Source of the DNA: an uncultured Clostridia bacterium
GTDB taxonomy: Bacteria; Bacillota; Clostridia; Saccharofermentanales; Fastidiosipilaceae
NCBI GenBank assembly: GCA_947253135.1
Contig: CAMXYS010000071.1
Coordinates: 1 to 8,240, forward strand
Reading direction: 5' to 3'
DNA length: 8,240 nucleotides
In this document: positions 1 to 6,650 of the stretch, one piece after another
Layout: every line of letters begins with the position of its first letter
Numbering within the stretch: position 1 is the stretch's first letter
The notes under the pieces: generated by a model
Database searches by the model: none
What the model saw: the letters and a program-made list of their open reading frames with translations, nothing else
Told to the model about the DNA's origin: nothing
Position numbers and translations under genes: made by a program

Positions 1-33
1 TATGGCATTACTTTTTTGACGTCAAGTGCTTTT
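1..33 (-). promoter_or_regulatory. Possible leftward promoter, cut by the window edge
   Basis: Read on the minus strand, an A-rich block and a -35-like TTGACG (complement of 20-25) are followed by 17 bases. The last two visible bases are TA, the first two letters of a TATAAT -10 box, so the -10 would lie just outside the window. The same 14-base block, with one difference, sits at the -35 of the HMA gene (6582-6595). A divergent gene to the left is inferred; it cannot be seen. Confidence 0.35.
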
Positions 34-75
34 AACAAATTTCTGTAAAGGCCCCCCGAATTTTCTCTAACAGCA

Positions 76-84
76 TGATATAAT
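76..84 (+). promoter_or_regulatory. Extended -10 promoter of the LCP-tex unit
   Basis: TG at 76-77, one base, then a perfect TATAAT at 79-84 form a textbook extended -10 element. The hexamer 17 bases upstream (56-61) does not resemble TTGACA, as is common when the extended -10 compensates. Transcription would start near 91, leaving a leader of about 64 bases before the LCP start codon. No riboswitch-like fold was recognised in that leader. Confidence 0.65.
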
Positions 85-154
85 GTGCCTGTATTTTGCC
101 TGTTAACCATTTAAGCAAGCTTCATAGCAAAAGAAAGTAAAGGAGCCTTTCGGC

Positions 155-1765
155 ATGAAAAAAAACCAACGCCCACCGCAAAACAACCAGCCGCCGGCCC
201 GGCCCACTGCCACCTCTTACATCGAAACAGACTTTGACGACTACGATATCCGCTCTCCCCGGATGACATACCGGGACGACCTCGCTGAAGATAGCAAGTC
301 CACCCCGACTGCACTGAAAACATTCGCCTGGATCTTTACCATCCTCTTTTTCTTGTCAGCCGGTCTGATGACCTTTCTGGTTTTCCGCTTTAATGTCCTT
401 CCGACCACCTTGCGCTTAGTTTTAACCGGCGTACTGGTCGGCTTATTTTTGATTTTTTTGCTATTGGCTATCAGAGGTAATCGCAAAAAGGGAGCGGCCA
501 TCACCGCCCTGGTCTTAGCCTTTCTTTTTACCCTGGTAACCGGAGCTGCTAACTATTACTTGCAGGCCGGTATCCGAACCATTCAGCACCTATCTTCAGC
601 AACCATGAAGACCAACACTGTCTCCTTGGTAGTGATGAAAAATTCACCTATTTTATCCCTGGCTGATATGGAGGGCAAAACAGTAACTGCTCCCACCGTC
701 ACCGACAAGGAGACTATCGATGCCTACCTCAATAATCTCCACGAGCGAACTGCTATGGTCTTAACACCACAGGAGGCCGACTCCTACAATGCCTCCGCCG
801 ACGCCCTCTACACAGGTGAAGCTGACGCTATGATTATGAGCGGCGCCATGGTCAGCAGCGTACAGGAATCTCACCCCAACTTTTTAGAAGAAACTCGCAT
901 CATCGACAGCTTTGATCTGCAAATTGAAACAGTAGATGTCAAAAAAGATGTGGACACCTCACAAACCAGCTTCAACATCTATATCAGCGGTATTGATACT
1001 TACGGGAGCATCAGCTCGGTCTCTAACTCTGACGTCAATATTGTCATGACGGTCAATCCCAATACTCGACAGATGCTTTTGACCACCATACCCCGTGACA
1101 CCTATATGCCAATTGCCGGCGGTGGTGGCAACCGGAGTGACAAATTGACCCATGCCGGTATTTACGGAGTCGAATCCTCGATCGGCAGTATTGAGAACTT
1201 TCTTGATATCCCCATCAACTACTATGCCCGCGTCAACTTCAGCTCGCTGACCCGCATCGTCGATGTGCTTGGTGGCATCGAGGTGGACAACCCGGTCGCC
1301 TTCTCGACGGTTGATTACCAATTTCCGCAGGGAACTATTCAGCTTGACGGCGCCAAGGCCCTCTCCTTTTCACGGGAGCGCCACAATTTAGCCGGCGGCG
1401 ATTTCGACCGGGGCAGAAACCAGCAAAGAGTTATTATCGGCATCTTCAAAAAACTGATGAGCTTTGATTCTCTGACCAATTTCCAAGAGATTTTAGACAA
1501 TATTTCCGACTCTTTACAAACCAACATGCCCCCGGAAGCCATGATGGGTTTTGCCAATACCATCATGGAAATCGGTGGTGACTGGCAGACTGACACCATA
1601 GCTGTTGAAGGGCGTGGCAACTCCGCCCTGCGCTCGCCTTTGATTCCGGACCGGGATATCTATTTGATGGAACCTTACCCGGAAAGTGTCCAAAAGGTTA
1701 AGGACCAAATCCACAGTGTTATGCAGGGTGAGCAAATCCCCGGCGACCAAAAGGACCGGTATTAA
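155..1765 (+). CDS. LCP (LytR-CpsA-Psr) family cell-wall glycopolymer transferase, CpsA-like
   Basis: This 536-residue membrane protein probably attaches anionic or capsular glycopolymers from undecaprenyl-phosphate carriers to peptidoglycan on the outer face of the membrane. A Pro- and Tyr-containing cytoplasmic tail of about 55 residues is followed by three membrane segments (about 57-77, 86-106, 113-136). Next comes an extracytoplasmic accessory region (about 152-265), then the LCP domain from about residue 272. LCP hallmarks are the acidic residue in SGIDTYG (D281), the IPRDTY motif (R314, D315), DKLTHAG, the DVLGGIEVDNP stretch, and the SRERH...DFDRGRNQQR segment. Three membrane passes plus an accessory domain match streptococcal CpsA/Cps2A rather than single-pass LytR. 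The start is fixed by AAAGGAG at 139-145, nine bases upstream. Its stop shares one base with the tex start. The exact polymer substrate cannot be told. Confidence 0.9.
   Translation: MKKNQRPPQNNQPPARPTATSYIETDFDDYDIRSPRMTYRDDLAEDSKSTPTALKTFAWIFTILFFLSAGLMTFLVFRFNVLPTTLRLVLTGVLVGLFLIFLLLAIRGNRKKGAAITALVLAFLFTLVTGAANYYLQAGIRTIQHLSSATMKTNTVSLVVMKNSPILSLADMEGKTVTAPTVTDKETIDAYLNNLHERTAMVLTPQEADSYNASADALYTGEADAMIMSGAMVSSVQESHPNFLEETRIIDSFDLQIETVDVKKDVDTSQTSFNIYISGIDTYGSISSVSNSDVNIVMTVNPNTRQMLLTTIPRDTYMPIAGGGGNRSDKLTHAGIYGVESSIGSIENFLDIPINYYARVNFSSLTRIVDVLGGIEVDNPVAFSTVDYQFPQGTIQLDGAKALSFSRERHNLAGGDFDRGRNQQRVIIGIFKKLMSFDSLTNFQEILDNISDSLQTNMPPEAMMGFANTIMEIGGDWQTDTIAVEGRGNSALRSPLIPDRDIYLMEPYPESVQKVKDQIHSVMQGEQIPGDQKDRY
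1749..1755 (+). promoter_or_regulatory. Ribosome binding site inside the LCP gene that sets the tex start
   Basis: AAAAGGA lies within the last codons of the LCP gene, nine bases before ATG 1765. It supports that start over the in-frame ATG at 1870, which has no purine-rich site in front of it, although homologues usually begin near the latter. The TAATG stop/start overlap suggests translational coupling. Confidence 0.6.
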
Positions 1766-4113
1766 TGACTTTACAAAACACAGCTGAAGCCAATGTTAAA
1801 GCGACAGAGGGCACCGGCTCACAGACAGCCACAGCGGCGCGAACCGGTGCACCTGCTCCAACCGGCGCAATGCACAAGCGCCTGACCGCTGATTTAGCTA
1901 GGATTTCCGGCTTGACAGACGACCGCGTAAAAGCGGCCGTCTGTCTTTTAGATGAAGGCAACACGGTTCCTTTTATTGCCCGCTACCGCAAAGACCAAAC
2001 CGGCAACCTGTCAGATGGGGACCTCCGCCTCTTGGTCAGGGAAAAAGACCGGCTCCTTAAACTGTATGAAAAACAGGCAGATACCCTGCGCCTCTTGACC
2101 GAGGCCGGGCACTTGACCGCTGCGCTGGAGCGAAAAATTTTGACGGCCGACCGAACTAGCACTGTCGAAGAACTGTACCGCCCCTTTCGCCCCAAGCGGC
2201 GCACACGGGCGACTGTGGCCAAGGAGCAAGGGCTAGAGCCTCTGGCCCGCCTGCTACAAGCAGGAAGGCTGGAGCAGGCCCGTCTTTTAGCCGCCGACCT
2301 AGGTGGCGCCTGCCAAGCTGTAGCTGACAGTTCAGCAGCCTGGCAGGGCGCTGCAGATATTTTGGCAGAAGAACTCAGTGACCAACCAACTGTGCGAACC
2401 TATTTAAGAAAACGACTAAGCCAAGATCAAAACTTCACAGCGGCCCGGACGGCCTACAGCAAGACAGAAGAGGGTGCTCATAAGGCTAGGCGCTACCAAA
2501 CTTATCTGGATTTTAAGTTTTCCCCTCGCCGGCTGAAAGGCTATCAAATACTGGCTTTACGCCGGGCGGAGGCAGAAGATTTAGTCAAGGTCAATTTAAA
2601 GGAAGAAACCGACCTCTACGTCACCGGCATCTTGCGGCAAGCTGAGCAAGACGGTTTTTTCCACAGCAATTCTGCGGCGGCAGCAGAATTGCAACAAGCT
2701 GTGGCACTGGACAGTTGGAAACGCTTACTCAAGCCCTCTCTTGTGACTGAAGTCAAAAATGATTTGCTGGCCTCAGCTGAGGCAGAAGCCTTAGATATCT
2801 TCGCCGGCAATTTGTTCCAAGCACTCTTGGCTCCTCCACTGCGAAACCATACCGTGCTGGCCTTTGACCCCGGCTTTCGCAACGGCTGCAAACTGGCTGT
2901 CACAGACCCTCGTGGCAGCGTCTTGGAAACGGCTGTTATCTATCCCGTGCCGCCCCAAAAAAGAGAACCGGCCGCCGCAGCTCGTTTAGACGAACTTTTA
3001 TGTCGACACCCGGTGAGCGTACTGGCTCTGGGCAACGGCACAGCCACCAGAGAAACAGAGGCCTTTATCAGATCTTGGCAAGCGGGCGATTTTGCAACCC
3101 AGTTGACAGCTGATCAAGCCCAGAAAAGAAAGGCTCTACCCCTGGTAATTGTCAATGAGGCCGGCGCCTCCGTCTACTCTGCCTCTGCCGTCGGAGCTGC
3201 TGAATTTCCCGACTTAGCGGTGGAATTGCGCAGCGCTGTCTCGCTCGCCCGGCGCTTGCAAGACCCTTTGGCCGAGCTGGTTAAAATTGAACCCGAAGCG
3301 ATCGGTGTCGGCCAATACCAACACGACATTAGTCAAAAACAGTTGCGCCAACGTTTAGGCGAAGTGGTTGAAGCAGCCGTCAACCTGGTCGGAGCAGACT
3401 TAAATACCGCCTCTCCTGCCCTGCTCGGCTATATCGCCGGACTAAACAGCAAGACAGCTGAACAAATTGCACTTTACCGACAGGCCAAAGGTGGCTTTAA
3501 AAATCGGTCTGAACTCCTCAAAGTCAAAGGTTTAGGACCCAAGGCCTATGAACAATGTGCCGGTTTTCTAAGAGTTGCCAGCCTGACTGAGCCACTTGAC
3601 AACACCTTTATTCATCCGGAATCCTATGATATCGCCCGGCAATTGTTAAACTACTTAGTGCCAGCAACCGAACTCGAATCGCTCCGACAAAAATTAGTCA
3701 ATGGCGCCGGATCCGACTTGACCGCGGCAGCAGACCGGTTCGGACGCAAAAAATTGGCAGCAAATCTTGCCATCAGCACCGGCAGGTTAAATGACTTGTT
3801 GGACGACTTGGCCAAGGCCGGCCGTGATGACCGCGCGGACTTGGAGCTGGTATCCCGGTCTGATGCAGTGACCGATATCGATGACCTGGCCGTAGGGATG
3901 GTCCTCAAAGGGACAGTCCGGAATATTGTACAGTTTGGTGCCTTCGTCGATATCGGTGTCCACCAGGACGGGTTAATCCACATCTCAGAGATGGCCAATC
4001 ATTTTGTCTCTGACCCGGCTAAAATTTGCCGAGTAGGTCAGGTGCTGGAAGTAAAGGTGATTGGAGTTGACCTTGAACAAAATCGAATTGCCCTGAGTCT
4101 GAAGCAAGTATGA
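1765..4113 (+). CDS. tex: Tex family protein (S1 RNA-binding transcription accessory protein)
   Basis: Tex is a widely conserved cytoplasmic nucleic-acid-binding protein, related to eukaryotic Spt6 and linked to transcription; its exact biochemical role is poorly defined. The 782 residues show the usual order. The N-terminal helical region contains EEGNTVPFIARYRK-like sequence (here LDEGNTVPFIARYRKDQTG, about 62-80) and YRPFRPKRRTRATVAKEQGLEPLA (about 137-160). A YqgF/RNase H-like domain starts near residue 363 (FDPGFRNGCK with D368; later GNGTATRETE). The Tex signature ARRLQDPLAELVKIEP...GVGQYQHD follows. A helix-hairpin-helix region lies at about 549-604 (LLKVKGLGPKAYEQ), and a C-terminal S1 domain at about 711-780 (GAFVDIGVHQDGLIHISEM). 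The first 35 residues are an Ala/Thr-rich extension before the conserved start (MHKRLTADLARISGL). It is the second gene of the LCP unit and ends before a strong terminator. Confidence 0.95.
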   Translation: MTLQNTAEANVKATEGTGSQTATAARTGAPAPTGAMHKRLTADLARISGLTDDRVKAAVCLLDEGNTVPFIARYRKDQTGNLSDGDLRLLVREKDRLLKLYEKQADTLRLLTEAGHLTAALERKILTADRTSTVEELYRPFRPKRRTRATVAKEQGLEPLARLLQAGRLEQARLLAADLGGACQAVADSSAAWQGAADILAEELSDQPTVRTYLRKRLSQDQNFTAARTAYSKTEEGAHKARRYQTYLDFKFSPRRLKGYQILALRRAEAEDLVKVNLKEETDLYVTGILRQAEQDGFFHSNSAAAAELQQAVALDSWKRLLKPSLVTEVKNDLLASAEAEALDIFAGNLFQALLAPPLRNHTVLAFDPGFRNGCKLAVTDPRGSVLETAVIYPVPPQKREPAAAARLDELLCRHPVSVLALGNGTATRETEAFIRSWQAGDFATQLTADQAQKRKALPLVIVNEAGASVYSASAVGAAEFPDLAVELRSAVSLARRLQDPLAELVKIEPEAIGVGQYQHDISQKQLRQRLGEVVEAAVNLVGADLNTASPALLGYIAGLNSKTAEQIALYRQAKGGFKNRSELLKVKGLGPKAYEQCAGFLRVASLTEPLDNTFIHPESYDIARQLLNYLVPATELESLRQKLVNGAGSDLTAAADRFGRKKLAANLAISTGRLNDLLDDLAKAGRDDRADLELVSRSDAVTDIDDLAVGMVLKGTVRNIVQFGAFVDIGVHQDGLIHISEMANHFVSDPAKICRVGQVLEVKVIGVDLEQNRIALSLKQV

Positions 4114-4160
4114 CTGGTTTCACAATCAGCGCGGCAGCGGTTTAAACATCACTTCCAATA

Positions 4161-4197
4161 AAAAAAATACGCCGGTTTTCAGCCGGCGTATTTTTTT
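4161..4197. terminator. Bidirectional intrinsic terminator between convergent genes
   Basis: A perfect 15-bp inverted repeat (4161-4175 with 4183-4197) has a GC-rich ATACGCCGG core, a 7-base loop, and seven A/T pairs at its base that give a run of T on either strand. It lies 48 bases after the tex stop and 53 bases beyond the minus-strand ATPase stop, so it can end both transcripts. Nothing else was recognised in 4114-4249. Confidence 0.9.
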
Positions 4198-4249
4198 AAG
4201 CTTCTACTCTGTCTGTATAACCCTTCATTTAATGCTAAGCTCCTAGGCC

Positions 4250-6253
4250 TCAGGCCTCAGCCTCCAGCGGAGCGACCAAATTAGCCGCCGGGCCGGTCGG
4301 CAAAGCGGCCTGCTTTTTAACCTGTAGGGACCTCATTGAATTTAAAATAGCCAAGACACTTACACCTACATCAGCAAAGACCGCTAACCACATGCCTGTG
4401 AGGCCAAGCGCGCTCAAGACCAAAACTGCCAACTTGACGGCCAGCGCAAAGACTGTATTTTGCCGGGCAATCCGAAGGGTGCGGCGGGCTATTTTAATTG
4501 CTGTCAACAGCCGCGATGGCCGGTCATCCATTATTACGATATCAGCTGCTTCAATAGCAGCATCTTGTCCCAACCCCCCCATGGCGATGCCGACATCTGC
4601 CAAGGCCAGGACCGGTGCATCATTGATCCCGTCACCGACAAAGGCCAGTCGTTCTTTTTGGCTGTCCGCGCCCAAGCGACCGTCGCGCTCAGTTAAAATT
4701 GCTTTGACAACTTCTGCCTTATCTTCCGGTAAGAGGTCGGCCTGAACTTGGTCAATGCCCAAGTCTCTGGCTACCGGCAAGGCCGCTTCAGCCCTGTCAC
4801 CCGTCAGCATCACCGTATTGGTCACGCCCAGATCGTGCAAGCCGCGCACAGCCGTTTTGGCATCGGCCTTTAAGCGGTCGGCAATGCGAATGCTGCCGGC
4901 AAAGACACCATCTACCGCCAGCCAAATCACCGTGCCGGAAAAATTTTGTGCGCCGCCTGCAGGAGGTAGTTTTTTAATCTCAAGCTCACTTAGCCAGCGG
5001 TGGTTGCCCGCTACTACAAGGCGGCCCTCAACTTCAGCCTGCACGCCATTGCCGGCTGTCTCCACCATATTTTCGGTTTGTGGCAGCTGCTCCTCCCCCA
5101 GCATTTTTTGACCGGCAGCTACAATTGCAGCTGCAATGGGGTGGTTGGAGTATTGTTCAGCAGCTGCTGCCAGGCGCAAGATTTCCGTCTCGCTAAAACC
5201 GGCGGTTTCTCCCCCCGGTCCGGCTGACTTTTCAGCCGCAGCCGGTAAAACAGCCTGTACTGCAAAAACACCTTCGGTCAAAGTTCCGGTCTTGTCCATC
5301 ACTACTGTTTTTACATTAGCTAACAACTCCAAGTAGTTGCCACCCTTTACCAGGACACCGGCACGCGAGCAGCCACCGAGTCCGCCGAAAAAGCTCAAGG
5401 GAACTGAAATCACCAGGGCGCAAGGGCAAGAGACGACCAAGAAAGTCAGGGCCCGGCGCAGCCATTCACTGAAAGGCAAGCTAGAGAAAAAGGGCGGTAC
5501 GATAGCAAAAATAAGCGTTAGGAAAACCACTGCCGGTGTGTAGTAGCGAGCAAAACGGGTAATGAAACGCTCCGCCTCGGACTTATGCTCAGTCGCATCT
5601 TCCACAAGAGACAAAATTCTGGCAACGCTGGAATCCTCAAATAAGCAATTTACTTCAAGCTCTAAAGGTTGCTCCAAATTGATGACCCCACTAGGCACCA
5701 CATCACCAGGGCCTGCCGCCCGCGAGACCGACTCCCCGGTCAGGGCTGAGGTATCCAACCTGGACCGGCCGGTCAGCACCGTTCCGTCCAAAGGGACTCT
5801 CTCACCCGGCCTGACTAAGATCCTATCCCCGATGGCTATATCTTCCGGAGAGACCACTTGTAGGCCCGTTTCGGTCAGCAAATTAGCTTCATCCGGCGCC
5901 AATTCGACCAGCCCTTGAATGGAACGGCGGGACCGGCCCACAGCAAAATCTTGAAACAATTCGCCGACCTGGTAAAACAACATAACAGCAGCGGCCTCTG
6001 CATATTCTTGTAAAAAAATGGCACCGAGCGTGGCGATCGACATCAGAAAAAATTCATTAAATACCTGACCATGCCTGATGCTCTTAACAGATTTAAACAA
6101 AACATCAAAGCCTATTAAAAGATAGGCTGCCAGCAGGATAATAATTTTTATGATTCCGGCTGTACCGGTCGCACCGGCTTCGCCGGCCGGCCACAACAAA
6201 CCGGTGGCAAACAAGGCCGCCGCTGCCACAATTCTAATCACCTTTTTTTTCAT
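4250..6253 (-). CDS. cadA: P1B-2-type heavy-metal (Zn/Cd/Pb) efflux ATPase without N-terminal HMA domain
   Basis: This inner-membrane pump uses ATP to export divalent soft metals. With the start at 6253 it has 667 residues. It shows the actuator TGES loop (172-175), the CPC ion motif in the membrane (C276-P277-C278), the phosphorylated Asp in DKTGTLT (D320), the HP motif of P1B ATPases (SNHPI, H371-P372) and the hinge GDGIND (540-545). The last two membrane helices hold K607 and D628, 21 apart like the paired Lys and Asp of E. coli ZntA (K693/D714), which supports P1B-2 (Zn/Cd/Pb) rather than copper specificity. The usual N-terminal metal-binding domain is missing and is supplied as a separate gene 37 bases upstream. 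A longer frame opens at 6319, but that ATG lies inside the upstream gene. ATG 6253 has GAGGAG six bases away and a typical KKK-plus-hydrophobic start. It should share the HMA gene's promoter. Confidence 0.93.
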   Translation of the reverse strand: MKKKVIRIVAAAALFATGLLWPAGEAGATGTAGIIKIIILLAAYLLIGFDVLFKSVKSIRHGQVFNEFFLMSIATLGAIFLQEYAEAAAVMLFYQVGELFQDFAVGRSRRSIQGLVELAPDEANLLTETGLQVVSPEDIAIGDRILVRPGERVPLDGTVLTGRSRLDTSALTGESVSRAAGPGDVVPSGVINLEQPLELEVNCLFEDSSVARILSLVEDATEHKSEAERFITRFARYYTPAVVFLTLIFAIVPPFFSSLPFSEWLRRALTFLVVSCPCALVISVPLSFFGGLGGCSRAGVLVKGGNYLELLANVKTVVMDKTGTLTEGVFAVQAVLPAAAEKSAGPGGETAGFSETEILRLAAAAEQYSNHPIAAAIVAAGQKMLGEEQLPQTENMVETAGNGVQAEVEGRLVVAGNHRWLSELEIKKLPPAGGAQNFSGTVIWLAVDGVFAGSIRIADRLKADAKTAVRGLHDLGVTNTVMLTGDRAEAALPVARDLGIDQVQADLLPEDKAEVVKAILTERDGRLGADSQKERLAFVGDGINDAPVLALADVGIAMGGLGQDAAIEAADIVIMDDRPSRLLTAIKIARRTLRIARQNTVFALAVKLAVLVLSALGLTGMWLAVFADVGVSVLAILNSMRSLQVKKQAALPTGPAANLVAPLEAEA

Positions 6254-6257
6254 AGCG

Positions 6258-6265
6258 CTCTCCTC
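6258..6265 (-). promoter_or_regulatory. Ribosome binding site deciding the ATPase start
   Basis: On the minus strand GAGGAGAG ends five to six bases before ATG 6253. This supports a 667-residue ATPase and argues against the in-frame upstream ATG at 6319, which overlaps the HMA gene by 29 bases. Confidence 0.75.
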
Positions 6266-6290
6266 AGCCCGATGCCAATAAAATTGTCTT

Positions 6291-6509
6291 TTAGAAGACC
6301 ATCGTGCAGTCGGGCTCAATCTCTTTAATTAAAGAGGCCACCTGCTCGCTCACCCGGTCAAAGACACTGTCAGCTGCTGTCAAAGTTAGACGGCTGAACA
6401 TAAAATTGACCCGGGCCTCTTCAACCCCATCCATCTGATTTATTTTGCGTTCCATCTTAGCTGCACAATCAGCACAATCGAGATTTTTTAATTTGAACTT
6501 CTTAGTCAT
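6291..6509 (-). CDS. Stand-alone HMA heavy-metal-binding protein (partner of the efflux ATPase)
   Basis: This 72-residue soluble protein is one HMA (heavy-metal-associated) ferredoxin-like domain. The metal loop is LDCADCAAK, with C12 and C15 preceded by D11. The Asp-Cys-x-x-Cys form is typical of the N-terminal domains of ZntA/CadA-type Zn/Cd/Pb ATPases, whereas copper chaperones usually have MxCxxC. The rest (GVEEARVNFMFSRLTL, then an acidic helix ending IKEIEPDC) fits the fold, and a third Cys (C68) lies four residues before the end. ATG 6509 is chosen because AAAGGAG (6519-6525) sits nine bases upstream. The longer frame from 6599 would begin upstream of the promoter with no ribosome site. 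The ATPase follows after 37 bases, so the two are almost certainly co-transcribed. Metal delivery to, or regulation of, the pump is inferred. Confidence 0.88.
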   Translation of the reverse strand: MTKKFKLKNLDCADCAAKMERKINQMDGVEEARVNFMFSRLTLTAADSVFDRVSEQVASLIKEIEPDCTMVF

Positions 6510-6518
6510 TTTAACCTG

Positions 6519-6525
6519 CTCCTTT
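6519..6525 (-). promoter_or_regulatory. Ribosome binding site deciding the HMA protein start
   Basis: AAAGGAG on the minus strand, nine bases before ATG 6509. It fixes the short 72-residue product; the 30 codons upstream of it are leader and promoter, not protein. Confidence 0.8.
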
Positions 6526-6532
6526 GATCGAT

Positions 6533-6546
6533 TGATAATTTGTTCA
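6533..6546 (-). promoter_or_regulatory. Candidate ArsR/SmtB-type operator in the HMA-ATPase leader
   Basis: Minus-strand TGAACAAATTATCA matches the TGAACA-n2-TGTTCA type site bound by SmtB/CzrA-class repressors: the first half-site is perfect and the second matches 4 of 6. From memory it differs from the central CzrA/SmtB operator pattern (TGAACAnnTATTCA) only at two adjacent bases. It lies just downstream of the predicted start point and upstream of the ribosome site, where a bound repressor would block transcription. Confidence 0.5.
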
Positions 6547-6558
6547 TTCGTTGCTTGT

Positions 6559-6587
6559 ATTGTTGCAAAGATTGAACGAATCGTCAA
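6559..6587 (-). promoter_or_regulatory. Promoter of the HMA-ATPase operon
   Basis: Minus-strand TTGACG (6587-6582) is a 5-of-6 match to the -35 consensus. AACAAT (6564-6559), a 4-of-6 match to TATAAT, follows at the ideal spacing of 17 bases. An A-tract precedes the -35. Transcription would start near 6552, giving a leader of about 40 bases that contains the candidate operator and the ribosome site. Confidence 0.6.
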
Positions 6588-6599
6588 GTGTTTTTCCAT

Positions 6600-6626
6600 A
6601 AAAAAAGCGGAGGCCTAGTCCGCTTT
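6600..6626 (-). terminator. Intrinsic terminator after the metal sensor gene
   Basis: An 8-bp hairpin (AAAGCGGA at 6604-6611 with TCCGCTTT at 6619-6626, 7-base loop) is followed on the minus strand by a run of seven T. It begins 24 bases past the sensor stop codon and ends 12 bases before the -35 of the HMA promoter, so it separates the sensor transcript from the efflux transcript. Confidence 0.75.
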
Positions 6627-6650
6627 AAAAATGCGCTTGTAAAACTATTT

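Noticed and set aside
1029..1036. TGACGTCA palindrome inside the LCP gene, similar to TTGACGTCAA at 16-25
   Set aside because: An 8-base palindrome within codons for a conserved region (SDVNIV) is expected by chance and has no promoter context.
959..1321. Minus-strand open frame of 120 codons within the LCP gene
   Set aside because: Antisense to the conserved LCP domain, with no ribosome site or recognisable motif.
5562..5918. Plus-strand open frame of 118 codons opposite the ATPase (and others at 4392-5543)
   Set aside because: All are antisense shadows of a clearly conserved P-type ATPase; no ribosome sites or family resemblance.
6254..6319. 22-residue N-terminal extension of the ATPase from ATG 6319
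   Set aside because: It overlaps the HMA gene, lacks a ribosome site and would put a polar, charged stretch before the normal KKK-hydrophobic start; the site at 6258-6265 fixes ATG 6253.
6510..6599. 30-residue N-terminal extension of the HMA protein from ATG 6599
   Set aside because: The codons coincide with the -35, -10, operator candidate and ribosome site of the gene, and HMA homology starts at ATG 6509.
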